64,000 nt of DNA from Spirochaetota bacterium (GCA_017999915.1 JAGNKX010000008.1:1-64000), one strand, 5' to 3'. Positions 33,779-43,510 are shown, counted from the stretch's first letter. Program-made: numbers and translations. The notes: generated by a model from the sequence alone, not told the origin.

Positions 33779-34428
33779 TGCGCGGCAGGGCCGCCATTCG
33801 CCGGTGCCTGGCCGCGGCCGCGGCCGCGGCCCTCCTCTGGGGAGGCCTGGGCGCGGAAGAAAAGAAATCCCCCTCCTCCGAAGGGCCCCGCTCTCCCAGG
33901 GACCCTGCGGCTCCCTCCGTGGATCTGCGCGACCGGAAGGACGCCGAAAGGGTATCGGATGTTCCCGTAACCATTGTAACGGCCCGGGGCGATTCCACGA
34001 CCGGCTTCATCGATCTGCAGTCCGGCTTCATCGAGGTCCAGGCCGCGGAGGAGGGAACGTACAGCAAGAAGAACGTCGCCTTCGGGGATATCCAATCGAT
34101 CGAGTTCACGCGATGGCGCGGCGCCGAGCGGAGAAAGAACGAGTTCGTCTTCCGGCATTGGGAGATGAGGATCGTTCTCATCGACAAGAAGGCGCTCCAG
34201 TGCAGGGGAAACATTCCCGCCCTGAACAGGATCGCCTTCAGGGACAGCCGGGGGGGCCGCGCGGTCTTTTCCTTTTACTATGATTACTGGAAGGACGGGG
34301 CCTGGAAGAATTCCGGCCGGACCGACAGGATTTATCCCGAAACCAATCCCCTCGGCGATACCCTGGTGAAGATTATCTTCATTAAAGAAGAAATGAAAAA
34401 TCCCCTGGAAAAGCTGCTTAAGCGATGA
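33778..34428 (+). CDS. secreted protein of unknown function, 216 aa
   Basis: A signal peptide (RRCLAAAAAAALLWGGLGAEEKK) is followed by a low-complexity linker and a beta-rich domain. The latter reads VTIVTARGDSTTGFIDLQSG, then a YSKKNVAFGDIQSIEFTRW segment. This pattern, a short strand pair with a hydrophobic residue set, recalls SH3-like or LSM-like 'translocation' folds, but no family is certain. It starts on the TGATG junction with the phosphatase stop, so it is in the same operon. Confidence 0.65.
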   Translation: MRGRAAIRRCLAAAAAAALLWGGLGAEEKKSPSSEGPRSPRDPAAPSVDLRDRKDAERVSDVPVTIVTARGDSTTGFIDLQSGFIEVQAAEEGTYSKKNVAFGDIQSIEFTRWRGAERRKNEFVFRHWEMRIVLIDKKALQCRGNIPALNRIAFRDSRGGRAVFSFYYDYWKDGAWKNSGRTDRIYPETNPLGDTLVKIIFIKEEMKNPLEKLLKR

Positions 34429-34441
34429 TAGGAGGCAATCC

Positions 34442-34789
34442 ATGGATGATACCGGTCCCGTATACGCGTTGAACCTGTTCGATATAGCCGATGCCGATGA
34501 GTATGCCGCCTATTCGCGGCGGTCGGCGCAGGAGGTGGCGGCCCACGGAGGCAGGGTTATCGCTCTGGGGAAGTTCCGCGAGGCGGTAACCGGCGGCATT
34601 GAACCGAGGACGGTCCTCATCCTGGTCGAGTGGAAGTCCCGCGAGGCCTTCCAGAGCTATCGTGATGATCCCGCCCTGGCGGACCTCCATCCGCACCGGG
34701 AGCGGGGCGGCGGCAATTACATCTGGCATCTTTTCGACAGGCTTGATGACCTGCGGCCGATTTTAAAAGGGCCGCGGCAGGGAACCTGA
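34442..34789 (+). CDS. DUF1330 family protein, 115 aa
   Basis: Dimeric alpha/beta barrel of the DUF1330 family: YALNLFDIADADEYAAYSRRSAQEVAAHGGRVIALGKF, then VLILVEWKSREAFQSYRDDPALADLHPHR. GATAGGAGGCAATCC precedes the ATG. It sits 13 bp after the previous stop. Biochemical role unknown. Confidence 0.8.
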   Translation: MDDTGPVYALNLFDIADADEYAAYSRRSAQEVAAHGGRVIALGKFREAVTGGIEPRTVLILVEWKSREAFQSYRDDPALADLHPHRERGGGNYIWHLFDRLDDLRPILKGPRQGT

Positions 34790-34852
34790 TATGGTCCTGT
34801 GGCGGTTCAACCGACGCCGCGCGGAGGTTGATCGATTGCAGGGAGAAATTAT

Positions 34853-35578
34853 ATGAAACGATTGATTTTCGCCATGGTCCTCCTGGCCGCTTCCGCGGGT
34901 TTCGCCGATGATCCGGCCTCCGGCTACATATCCAGTTTCGGATACGGATCGATCGTCGTGTCCGGCGCCGGGTATCCCCCCATGAACGTCTTTGACCGCG
35001 CCCTCTTCGAGTATGATCCGGTGAAGAAGGTCTTTTATCTGAAGCTGGGCAGGGACATGACCATAGACATGCGCCAGATCCTGCCGAAGGGCTTCTCCCT
35101 GGGGAAATGCCTTGATAGCGTCATCCAGGAGAAGGGCGGGAACCTGAAGTACAGGACCGCTGACGTCCAGTACTGGTCCATCTGGGCCTCCCATGACGCG
35201 GCCGGCAACAGGCTGGACGACGGCGCCCGGCCATGGCCGGCCGGGCCCGGCGATATACCGCTCTGGGACCCGATCGTCAACTGCTTCTGGACGCAGCAGG
35301 AGCGGTATCTTTCGGACAGCACCTCCGGGTTCAGGTGGGAATCCATCGGCCCTGACCCGTCGCGCCGGGACGCGCTGAAGGCCGCCCTGATGAAGCTCAG
35401 GCCGGGGCAGAGGCTCTACGTGATCTTCCGGATGGGTTATGCCTACGAGGTCCCCGCCGGTCTTGGGGAGGAACAGTGGGACCTTCAGACAAGGAAATGG
35501 GTGAGAAAGACCTCCACGGGCGCTGCGGGCTATGTCCTCTCGGACCCGATCAGCGCCTGCACCATCGAGCTGCGATAG
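34853..35578 (+). CDS. secreted protein of unknown function, 241 aa
   Basis: A clear signal peptide (MKRLIFAMVLLAASAGFADD) is followed by about 220 residues rich in Trp, Tyr and Gly. A single Cys occurs in each of three places (GKCLDSV, VNCFWTQQ, SACTIEL), so disulfides are possible. No domain recognised. AGGGAGAAATT precedes the ATG. It lies between the DUF1330 gene and the PAS kinase gene; no evident role. Confidence 0.65.
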   Translation: MKRLIFAMVLLAASAGFADDPASGYISSFGYGSIVVSGAGYPPMNVFDRALFEYDPVKKVFYLKLGRDMTIDMRQILPKGFSLGKCLDSVIQEKGGNLKYRTADVQYWSIWASHDAAGNRLDDGARPWPAGPGDIPLWDPIVNCFWTQQERYLSDSTSGFRWESIGPDPSRRDALKAALMKLRPGQRLYVIFRMGYAYEVPAGLGEEQWDLQTRKWVRKTSTGAAGYVLSDPISACTIELR

Positions 35579-35653
35579 GGGCCGGGGAGCCGGCACCGAA
35601 GCCCGCATAAAGGCGCGGTTTCGAAATCGCGCCCGCCCAAGAAGGAGAAAAAG

Positions 35654-37441
35654 ATGGACCACCAGGGCAAGGACAACAGCCTGTACGACGCGGACCTCCA
35701 GAGCTCCGAGCGGAAGTACCGGACCATTTTCGAGAATACCGGCACCGCCACGATCCTCATCGAGGAGGATACCCTCATAGCGATGGTCAACACTGAATTC
35801 GAGAAGCTCTCCGGCGTATGCCGCGCCGACATCGAGGGGAAGATGAGCTGGCCCGCCTTCATCGTCGAGGAGGACCGCGACTTCATGATCGAATACCACC
35901 GGCAGAGGAGAAGGGACCCGGACGCGGCGCCGCGAAATTACATCTGCAGGCTGATGAACAGCGGCGGCGAGGTCAGGCAATGCTTCATGACCGTGGCCCT
36001 GATCCCCGGCACCAGGCAGAGCGTGGCGTCGCTCCTTGACATCACGGAGCGGATCAAGGCGGAGGAGGCCCTCCGGGAGAGCGAGGAGAAATACCGCCTC
36101 CTCGTGGAGACCATGAACGACGGCCTCGGCATCCAGGACAGGGACGGGAACATCACCTACGTGAACGAGCAGATCTGCCGGATGATGGGGTATTCCCGGG
36201 AGGAGATCGTCGGGAAGCCGGCCATCGACCTTCTGCAAGAGGCGTCCAGGGAAGTATGGCGCAGCCAGCAGTTCAGCAGAAAAAAGAACCGGTACGATCC
36301 CTACGAGGTGTCCTGGAAGAACAAGGAGGGCGAGATCATACACACCATCGTGTCTCCCCGGCCCATCTACGACGCGACGGGGGACTTCACCGGGAGCTTC
36401 GCGGTGTTCACCGATATCACGGCCCGCAAGAACGCGGAGGAGGCGCTGAGGCTCTCGGAGGACAAGTTCTCCAAGGCCTTCCGCTCGAGCCCCGACTCCA
36501 TAACGATCAGCACCGTGGGCGAGGGGTGCTTCATCGACGTGAACGACAGCTTTCTCAAGATCACCGGGTACGCCAGGGACGAGGTGATAGGGCACACCGT
36601 TCTCGAGCTCTGGATATGGCCCGACGAGGAGTACCGGAAGGGACTGATCGCGCGCCTCCTCGGGGAGGGGCGGCTCCACAACCGGGAGGTGAATTTCCGG
36701 GTGAAATCGGGGGAGATGCGCATCGGGATCTACTCCGCGGAGATCATCGAGCTCCAGGGCGAGACCTGCCTCATCTCGGTCTTCGCGGACATCACGGAGC
36801 AGCGGCGCCTCGAAAGGGAGATCCTGGACATCAGCGAGGCGGAGCGGCGGAAGATAGGCCAGGACCTCCACGACGACCTGCAGCAGCACCTGATCGGCGT
36901 CGAGGCCCTGTCGACGCTCCTGGAAAAGCGGCTCCTGGAAAAGTCGAGCGCCGACGCGCCCCTCTGCGCCGAGATCGTGCAGCTCCTCCGGGAGTCGATC
37001 ACCAAGACGCGGAGGATGGCCAAGGGCCTCTGCCCGGTCTACCTGAACGAGAACGCCCTGGCCGAATCCATCAGGGAGCTGGCCGGGAACATCGAGAGTG
37101 CCTTCGGCGTCGCCTGTACGGTCGAGACGGGCGACGGTGTCATGATCAGCGATAACACCACCGCGGCCCACCTCTACCATATCATCCAGGAGGCGACGAC
37201 CAACGCCGTGCGCCACGGCAGGGCGACCGCCATCGCCATATCACTTGTTTCCGAAGGCGGGCTCCTGTCCCTCAGCGTCAGGGACAACGGCGTCGGCATA
37301 CCGGAGGACGCAGCCCTCAAAAAAGGCCTGGGTCTCAACACCATGAGCTACCGGGCCCGGATGATAGGCGCCGGCTTTGACGTCCGCAGAGATCCATCTG
37401 GAGGTACCATCGTATCATGCTCGCTCAATCAAAAATTTTGA
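35654..37441 (+). CDS. cytoplasmic PAS-PAS-PAS histidine kinase (NarL-type HisKA_3), 595 aa
   Basis: Three PAS/PAC modules at about residues 20-135 (KYRTIFENTGTATILIEEDTLIAMVNTEFEKLSG), 145-265 (KYRLLVETMNDGLGIQDRDGNITYVNEQICRMMG) and 270-390. A HisKA_3 phosphoacceptor helix follows (RKIGQDLHDDLQQHLIGVE), then a HATPase_c domain (TTNAVRHGRA, VRDNGVGIPEDAALKKGLGLNTM). No membrane helices, so it senses an internal signal such as a ligand or redox state. It overlaps the response regulator by 25 bp and is its obvious cognate kinase. AAGGAG precedes the ATG. Confidence 0.92.
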   Translation: MDHQGKDNSLYDADLQSSERKYRTIFENTGTATILIEEDTLIAMVNTEFEKLSGVCRADIEGKMSWPAFIVEEDRDFMIEYHRQRRRDPDAAPRNYICRLMNSGGEVRQCFMTVALIPGTRQSVASLLDITERIKAEEALRESEEKYRLLVETMNDGLGIQDRDGNITYVNEQICRMMGYSREEIVGKPAIDLLQEASREVWRSQQFSRKKNRYDPYEVSWKNKEGEIIHTIVSPRPIYDATGDFTGSFAVFTDITARKNAEEALRLSEDKFSKAFRSSPDSITISTVGEGCFIDVNDSFLKITGYARDEVIGHTVLELWIWPDEEYRKGLIARLLGEGRLHNREVNFRVKSGEMRIGIYSAEIIELQGETCLISVFADITEQRRLEREILDISEAERRKIGQDLHDDLQQHLIGVEALSTLLEKRLLEKSSADAPLCAEIVQLLRESITKTRRMAKGLCPVYLNENALAESIRELAGNIESAFGVACTVETGDGVMISDNTTAAHLYHIIQEATTNAVRHGRATAIAISLVSEGGLLSLSVRDNGVGIPEDAALKKGLGLNTMSYRARMIGAGFDVRRDPSGGTIVSCSLNQKF

Positions 37442-38076
37442 TCGTGGACGACCACCCCATTTTTCGAAAGGGGCTGGCCCAGCTCATCAACGAGGAGAAG
37501 GACATGGCCGTATGCGGCGAGGCCGAGACGGTCTTTGACGCGCAGAAGCAGATCGGGAAGCTCGCGCCCGACATAGTGATCGTGGACATGACCCTGAAGG
37601 ACATGAGCGGACTCGAGCTCATCAGGTATGTAAGGGAGCGCTATCCCGACCTCCCGGTCCTGGTCCTCTCCATGCACGACGAGTCGCTCTACGCGGAGCG
37701 GGTCCTCCGCGCCGGCGCCCGTGGCTATATCATGAAGCAGGAGATGACCGACCGCGTGATAACGGGTATACGCCAGGTCCTGGCCGGGAAGATATTCGTG
37801 AGCGAAGCCATGGCCGAGAGCCTCATCGGCAAGGCTACAAGCAAGAAAACACCGGCGCCGATGAGTCCCGTTGACGGCCTCTCCGACCGCGAGCTGGAGA
37901 TATTCACCATGATCGGACGGGGCGTTTCCCGGGGCGAGATGGCCGAGAAGCTGAACCTGAGCGTCAAGACCGTGGGCACCTACCGGGAAAAGATCAAGGA
38001 AAAGCTCAACCTGAAGAATTCCGCGGAGCTGGTCAAGTGCGCGGTGGAGTGGGTCAAGGAGACGGGGGCGGAATGA
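37417..38076 (+). CDS. NarL/FixJ-type response regulator, 219 aa
   Basis: A receiver domain (residues 5-125) with acidic Asp11/Asp12, phosphoacceptor Asp57 in IVIVDMTLKD, and MKQ near residue 109. The LuxR-type helix-turn-helix (about 155-215: LSDRELEIFTMIGRGVSRGEMAEKLNLSVKTVGTYREKIKEKLNLK) binds DNA. Start inside the kinase gene, so stoichiometric production is likely. The target genes are not evident from the window. Confidence 0.94.
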   Translation: MLAQSKILIVDDHPIFRKGLAQLINEEKDMAVCGEAETVFDAQKQIGKLAPDIVIVDMTLKDMSGLELIRYVRERYPDLPVLVLSMHDESLYAERVLRAGARGYIMKQEMTDRVITGIRQVLAGKIFVSEAMAESLIGKATSKKTPAPMSPVDGLSDRELEIFTMIGRGVSRGEMAEKLNLSVKTVGTYREKIKEKLNLKNSAELVKCAVEWVKETGAE

Positions 38077-38257
38077 GCAAGCTGTTGATGGAATCATCCG
38101 GTGATTCAATTTCTATTGATATCTGAATTTCGAGATCCATGCAGATCAGACATATCTGGATAACTGGATATCACAGATCGGACAGATTTTGAATGAATAT
38201 CCCGTATTGATAAAAATGAAATAAGAACCATTTTTGATAAAATAAAGGTGTTTATTT

Positions 38258-38806
38258 ATGAAAACAGCATTGTTGATTATTGACGTTCAAAATGACTATT
38301 TTCCCGAGGGGCGGATGGAACTGCATAACAGTGTTGATGCTTGCAGTAAAATCAAGGATCTGCTGGGGCATTTCAGAGATCATTCAATGCCGGTTATTTA
38401 TATACAGCATGTTTCCATTAAGCCGGGGGCGACTTTTTTTCTGCCTGATACACACGGCGTTGAGATTCATGACAATGTTAAGCCCGGTCCCGGTGAAAAA
38501 GTGATTACAAAAAACTACCCGAACAGCTTTCGGAATACCGAACTGAATGATTATTTAAAGAACAATAATATTTCTAAGCTCGTTATAGTCGGGATGATGA
38601 CGCATATGTGCATTGATACAAGCGTCAGGGCGGCTTTTGATCTGGGATATGAATGTATCGTTGTCGGCGATTGCTGCGCCACAAGGAATTTGACAATAAA
38701 TGATAATGAAATATCGGCAGAGAACGTGCAAAATTCATTTTTGGCGGCTTTAAATGGAACTTTTTCGAAAGTAATAAGAAAAGAAGATGCGGTAAAAATA
38801 TTGTGA
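38258..38806 (+). CDS. isochorismatase-family cysteine hydrolase, 182 aa
   Basis: Isochorismatase fold with the Asp-Lys-Cys triad: Asp9 in LLIIDVQNDYF, Lys in EKVITKNYPNSF, and Cys118 in GMMTHMCIDTSVRAAFDLGY. The set fits nicotinamidase/isochorismatase-like hydrolases (probable amidase); substrate not predictable. The gene and its flanks (about 38077-38930) are AT-rich with codon use unlike the GC-rich neighbours (many AAT, ATA, TTA), a sign of recent acquisition. It stands alone between the response regulator and CoA-transferase genes. Confidence 0.88.
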   Translation: MKTALLIIDVQNDYFPEGRMELHNSVDACSKIKDLLGHFRDHSMPVIYIQHVSIKPGATFFLPDTHGVEIHDNVKPGPGEKVITKNYPNSFRNTELNDYLKNNNISKLVIVGMMTHMCIDTSVRAAFDLGYECIVVGDCCATRNLTINDNEISAENVQNSFLAALNGTFSKVIRKEDAVKIL

Positions 38807-38857
38807 CGATATTAGCGCCTTCGCTCAAAGCATGGCCGCAATAACCCTATAGGCCTT

Positions 38858-38895
38858 TTACCTATGGCATAAAACGCGTACGACCTATGGCAAAA
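38858..38895. promoter_or_regulatory. direct repeat upstream of the CoA-transferase gene
   Basis: CCTATGGCA occurs at 38861-38869 and again at 38884-38892, 23 bp apart (about two helical turns), in similar A-rich contexts. The spacer also has TATAGGCC and AATAGGCC. It could be a tandem regulator site for the downstream gene. Confidence 0.35.
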
Positions 38896-38977
38896 TAGGC
38901 CCCCCGCTGATTCAATTTCTTCCGGAACCAGCTTATATTCCTACCATCATGCTGAATACTACCGGAGGAGGGGCCTT

Positions 38978-40339
38978 ATGAATTACCTGGGAGAATATTC
39001 GAGAAAGCTGACATCGGCCGAGAACGCCGTCCGCGTTGTCCGGTCCGGCAACTGGGTCGACTACGGGCATTTCGCCTGCGCGCCGACCTTCCTGGACCGG
39101 TACCTGGCCAAGCGCGTGGACGACCTCAGGGACGTCAAGATACGGGCCGTATCCTTCCCGGGCCTTCCGGCCGTGGTCACCGCGGACCCGACCCGCGAGC
39201 GCTTCATCTACAACAACTGGCATTTCAGCGGGGCTGACCGCAAGCTCCACGACGGCGGCCTGTGCAATTACATACCCCTGAACTACCACGAGGGTCCGTT
39301 CCTCTACGATCATATAGAAACGGACGTCTTCATGGTGAAGGTCACTCCCATGGACAGGCACGGGTACTTCAACTTCGGACCGTCGAATTCCATCTCCAAG
39401 CGCATCGCCGACAGGGCGCGAATCGTCATTGTCGAGGTCAACGAAACCGTCCCCTGCTGCTACGGCGGCCACAACGAGGGGATACACATTTCGGAGGTGG
39501 ATTACATCGTCGAATCCGACAACCGGCCCCTGATCTCCCTGCCGTCCCTGCAGCCCTCCGAGGTCGACAGGGCCATAGCGGAGCGCATCGTGGCGGAGAT
39601 CGAGGACGGCTCCTGCATCCAGCTCGGCATAGGCGGCATGCCCAATGCCGTGGGAATGATGATAGCGCAGTCCGATATCAAGGACCTGGGGGTCCACACG
39701 GAGATGCTGGCTGACTCCTACGTCGACATGTACGAGTCAGGAAGGATAACCAACAGTAAAAAAGGCATTTACCCTGGACGCATGGCCTATACCTTCGCCC
39801 TGGGAAGCCAGAGGCTCTACGATTTTCTAGATCACAACCCGGCCTGCGCCTCCTATTCCGTGGACCTGACCAACAACCCGGAACTCATCGCACTGAATGA
39901 CAGGATGGTGGCGATCAACAACGCGGTGGAGGTCGACCTGTACAGCCAGGTCTCGTCAGAGTCGATGGGGAAGCGGCAGATATCGGGGACCGGCGGCCAG
40001 TTCGATTACATCTTCGGGGCCTATCATTCGAACGGCGGCAAGGGCTTCATCTGCATCTCCTCCACCAAGGTGGACAAGAACGGGAACCGCAAATCGAGGA
40101 TCAGGCCCTTCCTGGAGCCGGGCACGGTCGTGACGATCCCCCGGACCATCGTCCACTACGTGGTGACGGAATACGGGACCGCCATGCTCAAGGGAAAATC
40201 CACCTGGGAGCGGGCCGAGGCGCTTATCAATATCGCCCATCCGGATTTCAGGGACGAGCTGATCGCAGAGGCGGAAAAAATGGGCCTCTGGACCAGGAGC
40301 AACAAACTTGAAATGACCCAATCCCTCATGAGCGCGTAG
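38978..40339 (+). CDS. acetyl-CoA hydrolase/transferase family (butyryl- or 4-hydroxybutyryl-CoA:acetate CoA-transferase)
   Basis: 453 aa, family I CoA-transferase of the AtoX/Cat1/AbfT class. An N-terminal AcetylCoA_hydro domain includes [23 protein letters not shown]; the C-terminal half holds [18 protein letters not shown] (the catalytic Glu), GTGGQFDYI and the CoA-binding [17 protein letters not shown], with a closing [13 protein letters not shown]. It moves CoA from butyryl- or 4-hydroxybutyryl-CoA to acetate (or the reverse), so it could conserve energy during fermentation. GGAGGAGGGGCC precedes the ATG. Exact acyl substrate undecided. Confidence 0.85.
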   Translation: MNYLGEYSRKLTSAENAVRVVRSGNWVDYGHFACAPTFLDRYLAKRVDDLRDVKIRAVSFPGLPAVVTADPTRERFIYNNWHFSGADRKLHDGGLCNYIPLNYHEGPFLYDHIETDVFMVKVTPMDRHGYFNFGPSNSISKRIADRARIVIVEVNETVPCCYGGHNEGIHISEVDYIVESDNRPLISLPSLQPSEVDRAIAERIVAEIEDGSCIQLGIGGMPNAVGMMIAQSDIKDLGVHTEMLADSYVDMYESGRITNSKKGIYPGRMAYTFALGSQRLYDFLDHNPACASYSVDLTNNPELIALNDRMVAINNAVEVDLYSQVSSESMGKRQISGTGGQFDYIFGAYHSNGGKGFICISSTKVDKNGNRKSRIRPFLEPGTVVTIPRTIVHYVVTEYGTAMLKGKSTWERAEALINIAHPDFRDELIAEAEKMGLWTRSNKLEMTQSLMSA

Positions 40340-40435
40340 CGCCGATACCGCTTGCTGAAAGCGTTTAATAGTTTGCCTGGGGGGCAGGATGCCGGCGGGG
40401 GGTCCTCCCCCCCTTTTTTTTCTTCCGGTAAGATT

Positions 40436-40685
40436 CCCTCACCCGCCCCTCCGGGGCACGCCGAGCGCTTTTTGGCCATCCTGGCCGCGCTGGGAGCGGT
40501 CAGGATGGCCGCCTGCAGACGCGGGACATGGATGTCCTGAATGCGTCTGCCACTGAAACGTCCTGTTCGGCGCCTCTCCCATTAAGTTTGGGAAAAAGGA
40601 GAGGGTTTCTATAAGAAAAATATCATGGGCATACCCCCCCTCTCCTTTCTTCAATTTTTAATGGGAGAGGGGCTGGGGGTGAGGG
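40436..40685. repeat. intergenic inverted-repeat copy with an internal hairpin insert
   Basis: CCCTCACCCGCCCCTCC opens at 40436. CCTCTCCCATT with GGAGAGGG (40573-40605) and CTCTCC...AATGGGAGAGG (40640-40671) form the family core, closing in GGGGGTGAGGG (40675-40685). Between the opening and the core is an extra segment with GGCCATCCTG (40474-40483) paired to CAGGATGGCC (40501-40510) and GCAGACGC (40514-40521) to GCGTCTGC (40543-40550). The insert may be a separate element. Confidence 0.65.
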
Positions 40686-40767
40686 CATAAGTATCAGTTG
40701 ATGAACGAAAATCTCTTGACAAAAACCCTCCATGGAAATCTATGTACAGGAGTTCCATTGGCGCCGT

Positions 40768-41004
40768 ATGACATTCGAAAAAAACAACTTCGGATACCTG
40801 CTCACCTTCATGCTGGTGGGCGCGATACTGGGATCGGCGCTGGGAACGCTGGTGGCGGGATTTGTTCCCGCGCTGTCGGTCATCCAGAAAAGCCTGACCG
40901 GCCCCATCGGGTTTAACCTTGAGATCATCAGTTTCAGCATCAAGATAAACCTTTCCTCGATCATAGGCCTCGTCATCGGGGTGATTATCTTCAGGAAGGT
41001 TTAG
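40768..41004 (+). CDS. DUF4321 family small membrane protein, 78 aa
   Basis: Two membrane segments (GYLLTFMLVGAILGSALGTLVAGFVPAL and LSSIIGLVIGVIIFRKV) separated by a short loop: the DUF4321 pattern found in spirochaetes and Clostridia. The ATG at 40768 is chosen; an in-frame ATG at 40732 would add 12 residues but overlaps the predicted promoter TTGACA (40714-40719). Function unknown. Confidence 0.7.
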   Translation: MTFEKNNFGYLLTFMLVGAILGSALGTLVAGFVPALSVIQKSLTGPIGFNLEIISFSIKINLSSIIGLVIGVIIFRKV

Positions 41005-41256
41005 GCCGCACCCGCGGCTATCAAGCAGCGCCTCCCGGCAGCGGGGGACGCGAAGAAAAAATCGGCGCAGGCCGGTTGCCTCCTTCACTCGTGAAAAGGC
41101 AATAGTCAATAACGGCGCACAAGGCGCTTTCCTGCGGGACGGGCGCTGATCATATATTTTTCCACCAGGCACCGGCGCGTGAGCGCGGGCCGCGTGAGGA
41201 AAGCAATGAACCGGGAGTTTCCCGTAATATCTTATTAATGACAGGGGGTACTATCA
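41005..41256 (+). promoter_or_regulatory. leader region of rpsB with a conserved-looking hairpin
   Basis: TTGCCT-CC-TTCAC-TC-GTGAA-A-AGGCAA (41076-41102) forms a two-part hairpin with 6 and 5 bp stems. Ribosomal protein S2 is known to repress its own mRNA through a leader structure in proteobacteria, so a similar role here is plausible. No clear promoter is resolved. Confidence 0.35.
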
Positions 41257-42090
41257 TTGTCAGTAGTATCGATGAAAGCTTTGTTGGAATCGGGTGTTCA
41301 TTTCGGCCATCAGACCAGGCGCTGGAACCCCAAGATGTCGCAGTTCATTTTCACTGCGAGGAACGGAATCCATATCATTGACCTGCAGAAGACCATGCAG
41401 CGCATCAAGATCGCCTACGCCGCGATGAAGGAAGTCGCCGAGAAAAACGGCAAGGTCCTTTTCGTGGGAACGAAGAAGCAGGCCCAGGCGGCCATCGTGG
41501 AATACGCGAAGAAGTGCGGCCAGTTCTACGTGTCCGAGCGGTGGCTGGGCGGCCTCCTGACCAATTTCAAGACCGTCAGCAACTCCATCAAGCGCCTCAA
41601 GGAGCTTGAGAAGATGAAGGAAACCGACAAGTGGGACGCGGAGACGAAGAAGGAGATCCTCGAGCTGAACCGCGAGCTCGAGAAGAAGGACAAGGTCCTC
41701 TCCGGCATCAAGGACATGACAAGGATGCCCGACGCGCTCTTCATCATCGACCCGAAGCGCGAATCGATCGCGGTCCAGGAAGCCAAGAAGATGGGGATCA
41801 AGATCTTCGCCGTAGTCGACACCAACTGCAACCCGGACGAGATCGATTTCCCGATACCGGGGAACGACGACGCCATCAGGGCCATTGCACTGTTCCTGGA
41901 CGTCATGGCCCGGGCGGTGCTCGAAGGACAGTCGGGCGGCATGACCGAGGAGGCCCTGGTCGAGGAGGGCGGCGAGGAAGGCGCCGGCGGGGAACCCGCA
42001 GCGTCAGGTGAATCGGAAGTAAAAGCCCCGGCCGAGGGCTCATCCTACGAATATGAAGAGGATGACGAGATGTACGAGCCGCGCAAGTAG
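41257..42090 (+). CDS. rpsB: 30S ribosomal protein S2
   Basis: 277 aa, longer than E. coli S2 (241) through an acidic, Glu/Gly-rich C-terminal tail. Family motifs: [79 protein letters not shown] and [25 protein letters not shown] start at 41257 is used because it gives the family's usual M-x-V-x-SMK beginning and follows a GGGGGT ribosome site; ATG at 41272 is an internal Met. First gene of the tsf-pyrH-frr operon. Confidence 0.95.
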   Translation: MSVVSMKALLESGVHFGHQTRRWNPKMSQFIFTARNGIHIIDLQKTMQRIKIAYAAMKEVAEKNGKVLFVGTKKQAQAAIVEYAKKCGQFYVSERWLGGLLTNFKTVSNSIKRLKELEKMKETDKWDAETKKEILELNRELEKKDKVLSGIKDMTRMPDALFIIDPKRESIAVQEAKKMGIKIFAVVDTNCNPDEIDFPIPGNDDAIRAIALFLDVMARAVLEGQSGGMTEEALVEEGGEEGAGGEPAASGESEVKAPAEGSSYEYEEDDEMYEPRK

Positions 42091-42167
42091 GCCCGGGCGG
42101 CGCGACGGATCGCGTCGCGCCGATAGCTGCAACAACGCGATTAGAAATTTTTTGAAGGAGAATTACA

Positions 42168-42764
42168 GTGGCTGAGATAACTGGCGACATGATAAAAGAG
42201 CTGAGGGAAAAGACCCAGGCGGGGATGCTCGACTGCAAAAAGGCCCTCGTTGAGACGAACGGCGACATGGACAAGGCCGTCGAGATGCTGAGGAAGAAAG
42301 GCCTGGCGTCGGCGGACAAGAAGATGGGCCGCGAGGTGACCCAGGGGATCGTTGCGTCCTACGTGCACAGCAACAACAAGATCGGCGTGCTCCTGGAGCT
42401 CCTGACCGTGACCGATTTCGTCGCCCGTAACGAGGGCTTCGGGGAGCTTGCCAAGGACATCTGCATGCAGATCGCGGCGGCCAATCCCCTCTACATCAGG
42501 ATAGAGGACGTGCCCAAGGAAGTGGTCGAGAAGGAGCGGGAGATCTACCGCGAGCAGATGAAGGACTCCGGCAAGCCGGCGAACGTCATCGAGAAGATCA
42601 TCGACGGCAAGCTCAACAAGTTCTACACCGACGTGTGCCTCCTGGAGCAGGAGTTCATAAAGGACTCCGCGGTCAAGATAAAGGACCTTATCAAGCAGAG
42701 GATCGCCACCTTCGGCGAAAACATAGAAGTCGGAAAGTTCACCCGCTACCAGATAGGCGGGTAG
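42168..42764 (+). CDS. tsf: translation elongation factor Ts
   Basis: 198 aa, the short form of EF-Ts. It recycles EF-Tu by exchanging GDP for GTP. A UBA-like N-terminus (MIKELREKTQAGMLDCKKALVETNGDMDKAVEML) and the conserved TDFVARNE segment that contacts EF-Tu are present, followed by a coiled segment and the C-terminal module. GAAGGAGAATTAC precedes the ATG. One base separates its stop from the pyrH start. Confidence 0.96.
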   Translation: MAEITGDMIKELREKTQAGMLDCKKALVETNGDMDKAVEMLRKKGLASADKKMGREVTQGIVASYVHSNNKIGVLLELLTVTDFVARNEGFGELAKDICMQIAAANPLYIRIEDVPKEVVEKEREIYREQMKDSGKPANVIEKIIDGKLNKFYTDVCLLEQEFIKDSAVKIKDLIKQRIATFGENIEVGKFTRYQIGG

Positions 42765-42765
42765 C

Positions 42766-43497
42766 ATGGGCCCGGCCAGTCCCCAATCGGAGCCGCGCTT
42801 CCGGCGCCTGCTGCTGAAGCTTTCCGGCGAGGCCCTCGCCGGAAAGGCGAAGAGCGGCATCGACCCGGCTATCCTCTCCGGCATTGCCGGGGAGATCCGG
42901 GACGTGCAGCAGATGGGCGTGCAGGTGGCGGTGGTCATCGGGGCCGGGAACATATTCCGGGGAAAAATGGCCGACAGCCTGGGCCTGAAGAGGGTCACCG
43001 GCGATCACATGGGCATGCTCGCCACGGTGATGAATTCCCTGGCCCTGCAGAACGCCCTCGAGAGCATCGGCGTGAACGCCGTGGTGATGTGTCCCTTTTC
43101 CATGATGGAGATCGCCGAGCCGTACATCATCCGGGCGGCCCTCTCCCACCTTGACAGCGGCAGCGTGGTCATCGCCGCGGGCGGGACCGGCCAGCCCTTC
43201 TTCACCACCGATACCGCGGCGAGCCTGCGGGCGGTGGAGCTGGAGACGTCGGTGCTGCTGAAGGCCACCAGGGTCGACGGCGTCTATACCGGCGACCCGG
43301 AAAAGGACGCGAGCGCGAAAAAGATAGACGCCATATCCTACATTGACGTGCTGAAGGGGCAGCTGCGGATCATGGATTTCACGGCGGTCACCCTCTGCAT
43401 GGAGAACAATCTGCCGATCATCGTGTTCAACCTGTTCAACCGGGGCTCGCTGAAAAGGATCGTCACCGGCGAACGGGTCGGCACTCTTATTTCCTGA
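42766..43497 (+). CDS. pyrH: uridylate kinase
   Basis: 243 aa; phosphorylates UMP to UDP. It has the amino-acid-kinase fold with LLLKLSGEAL, VVIGAGNIFRG, a TGDHMGMLATVMNSLALQ core, GGTGQPFFTTDTAASLRA and KATRVDGVYTGDP. Its N-terminus has about a dozen extra residues before the first strand. It starts one base after the tsf stop and ends just before frr, in the classic operon order. Confidence 0.96.
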   Translation: MGPASPQSEPRFRRLLLKLSGEALAGKAKSGIDPAILSGIAGEIRDVQQMGVQVAVVIGAGNIFRGKMADSLGLKRVTGDHMGMLATVMNSLALQNALESIGVNAVVMCPFSMMEIAEPYIIRAALSHLDSGSVVIAAGGTGQPFFTTDTAASLRAVELETSVLLKATRVDGVYTGDPEKDASAKKIDAISYIDVLKGQLRIMDFTAVTLCMENNLPIIVFNLFNRGSLKRIVTGERVGTLIS

Positions 43498-43510
43498 CGA
43501 GGAGGAGACC

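Noticed and set aside
31274-34428. Treating the phosphatase and the following secreted protein as one fused gene
   Set aside because: A TGA stop separates them and an ATG overlaps it in another frame; the second has its own signal peptide.
34763-37216. An 817-codon open frame on the minus strand opposite the secreted protein and PAS kinase
   Set aside because: It spans two real genes on the other strand and has the shadow-frame composition; the PAS/HisKA/HATPase signatures are all on the plus strand.
41005-41256. A tRNA gene between DUF4321 and rpsB genes
   Set aside because: The hairpin at 41076-41102 is not part of a cloverleaf; no T-loop GTTCGANNC or acceptor pairing is present. No tRNA was recognised in the window.
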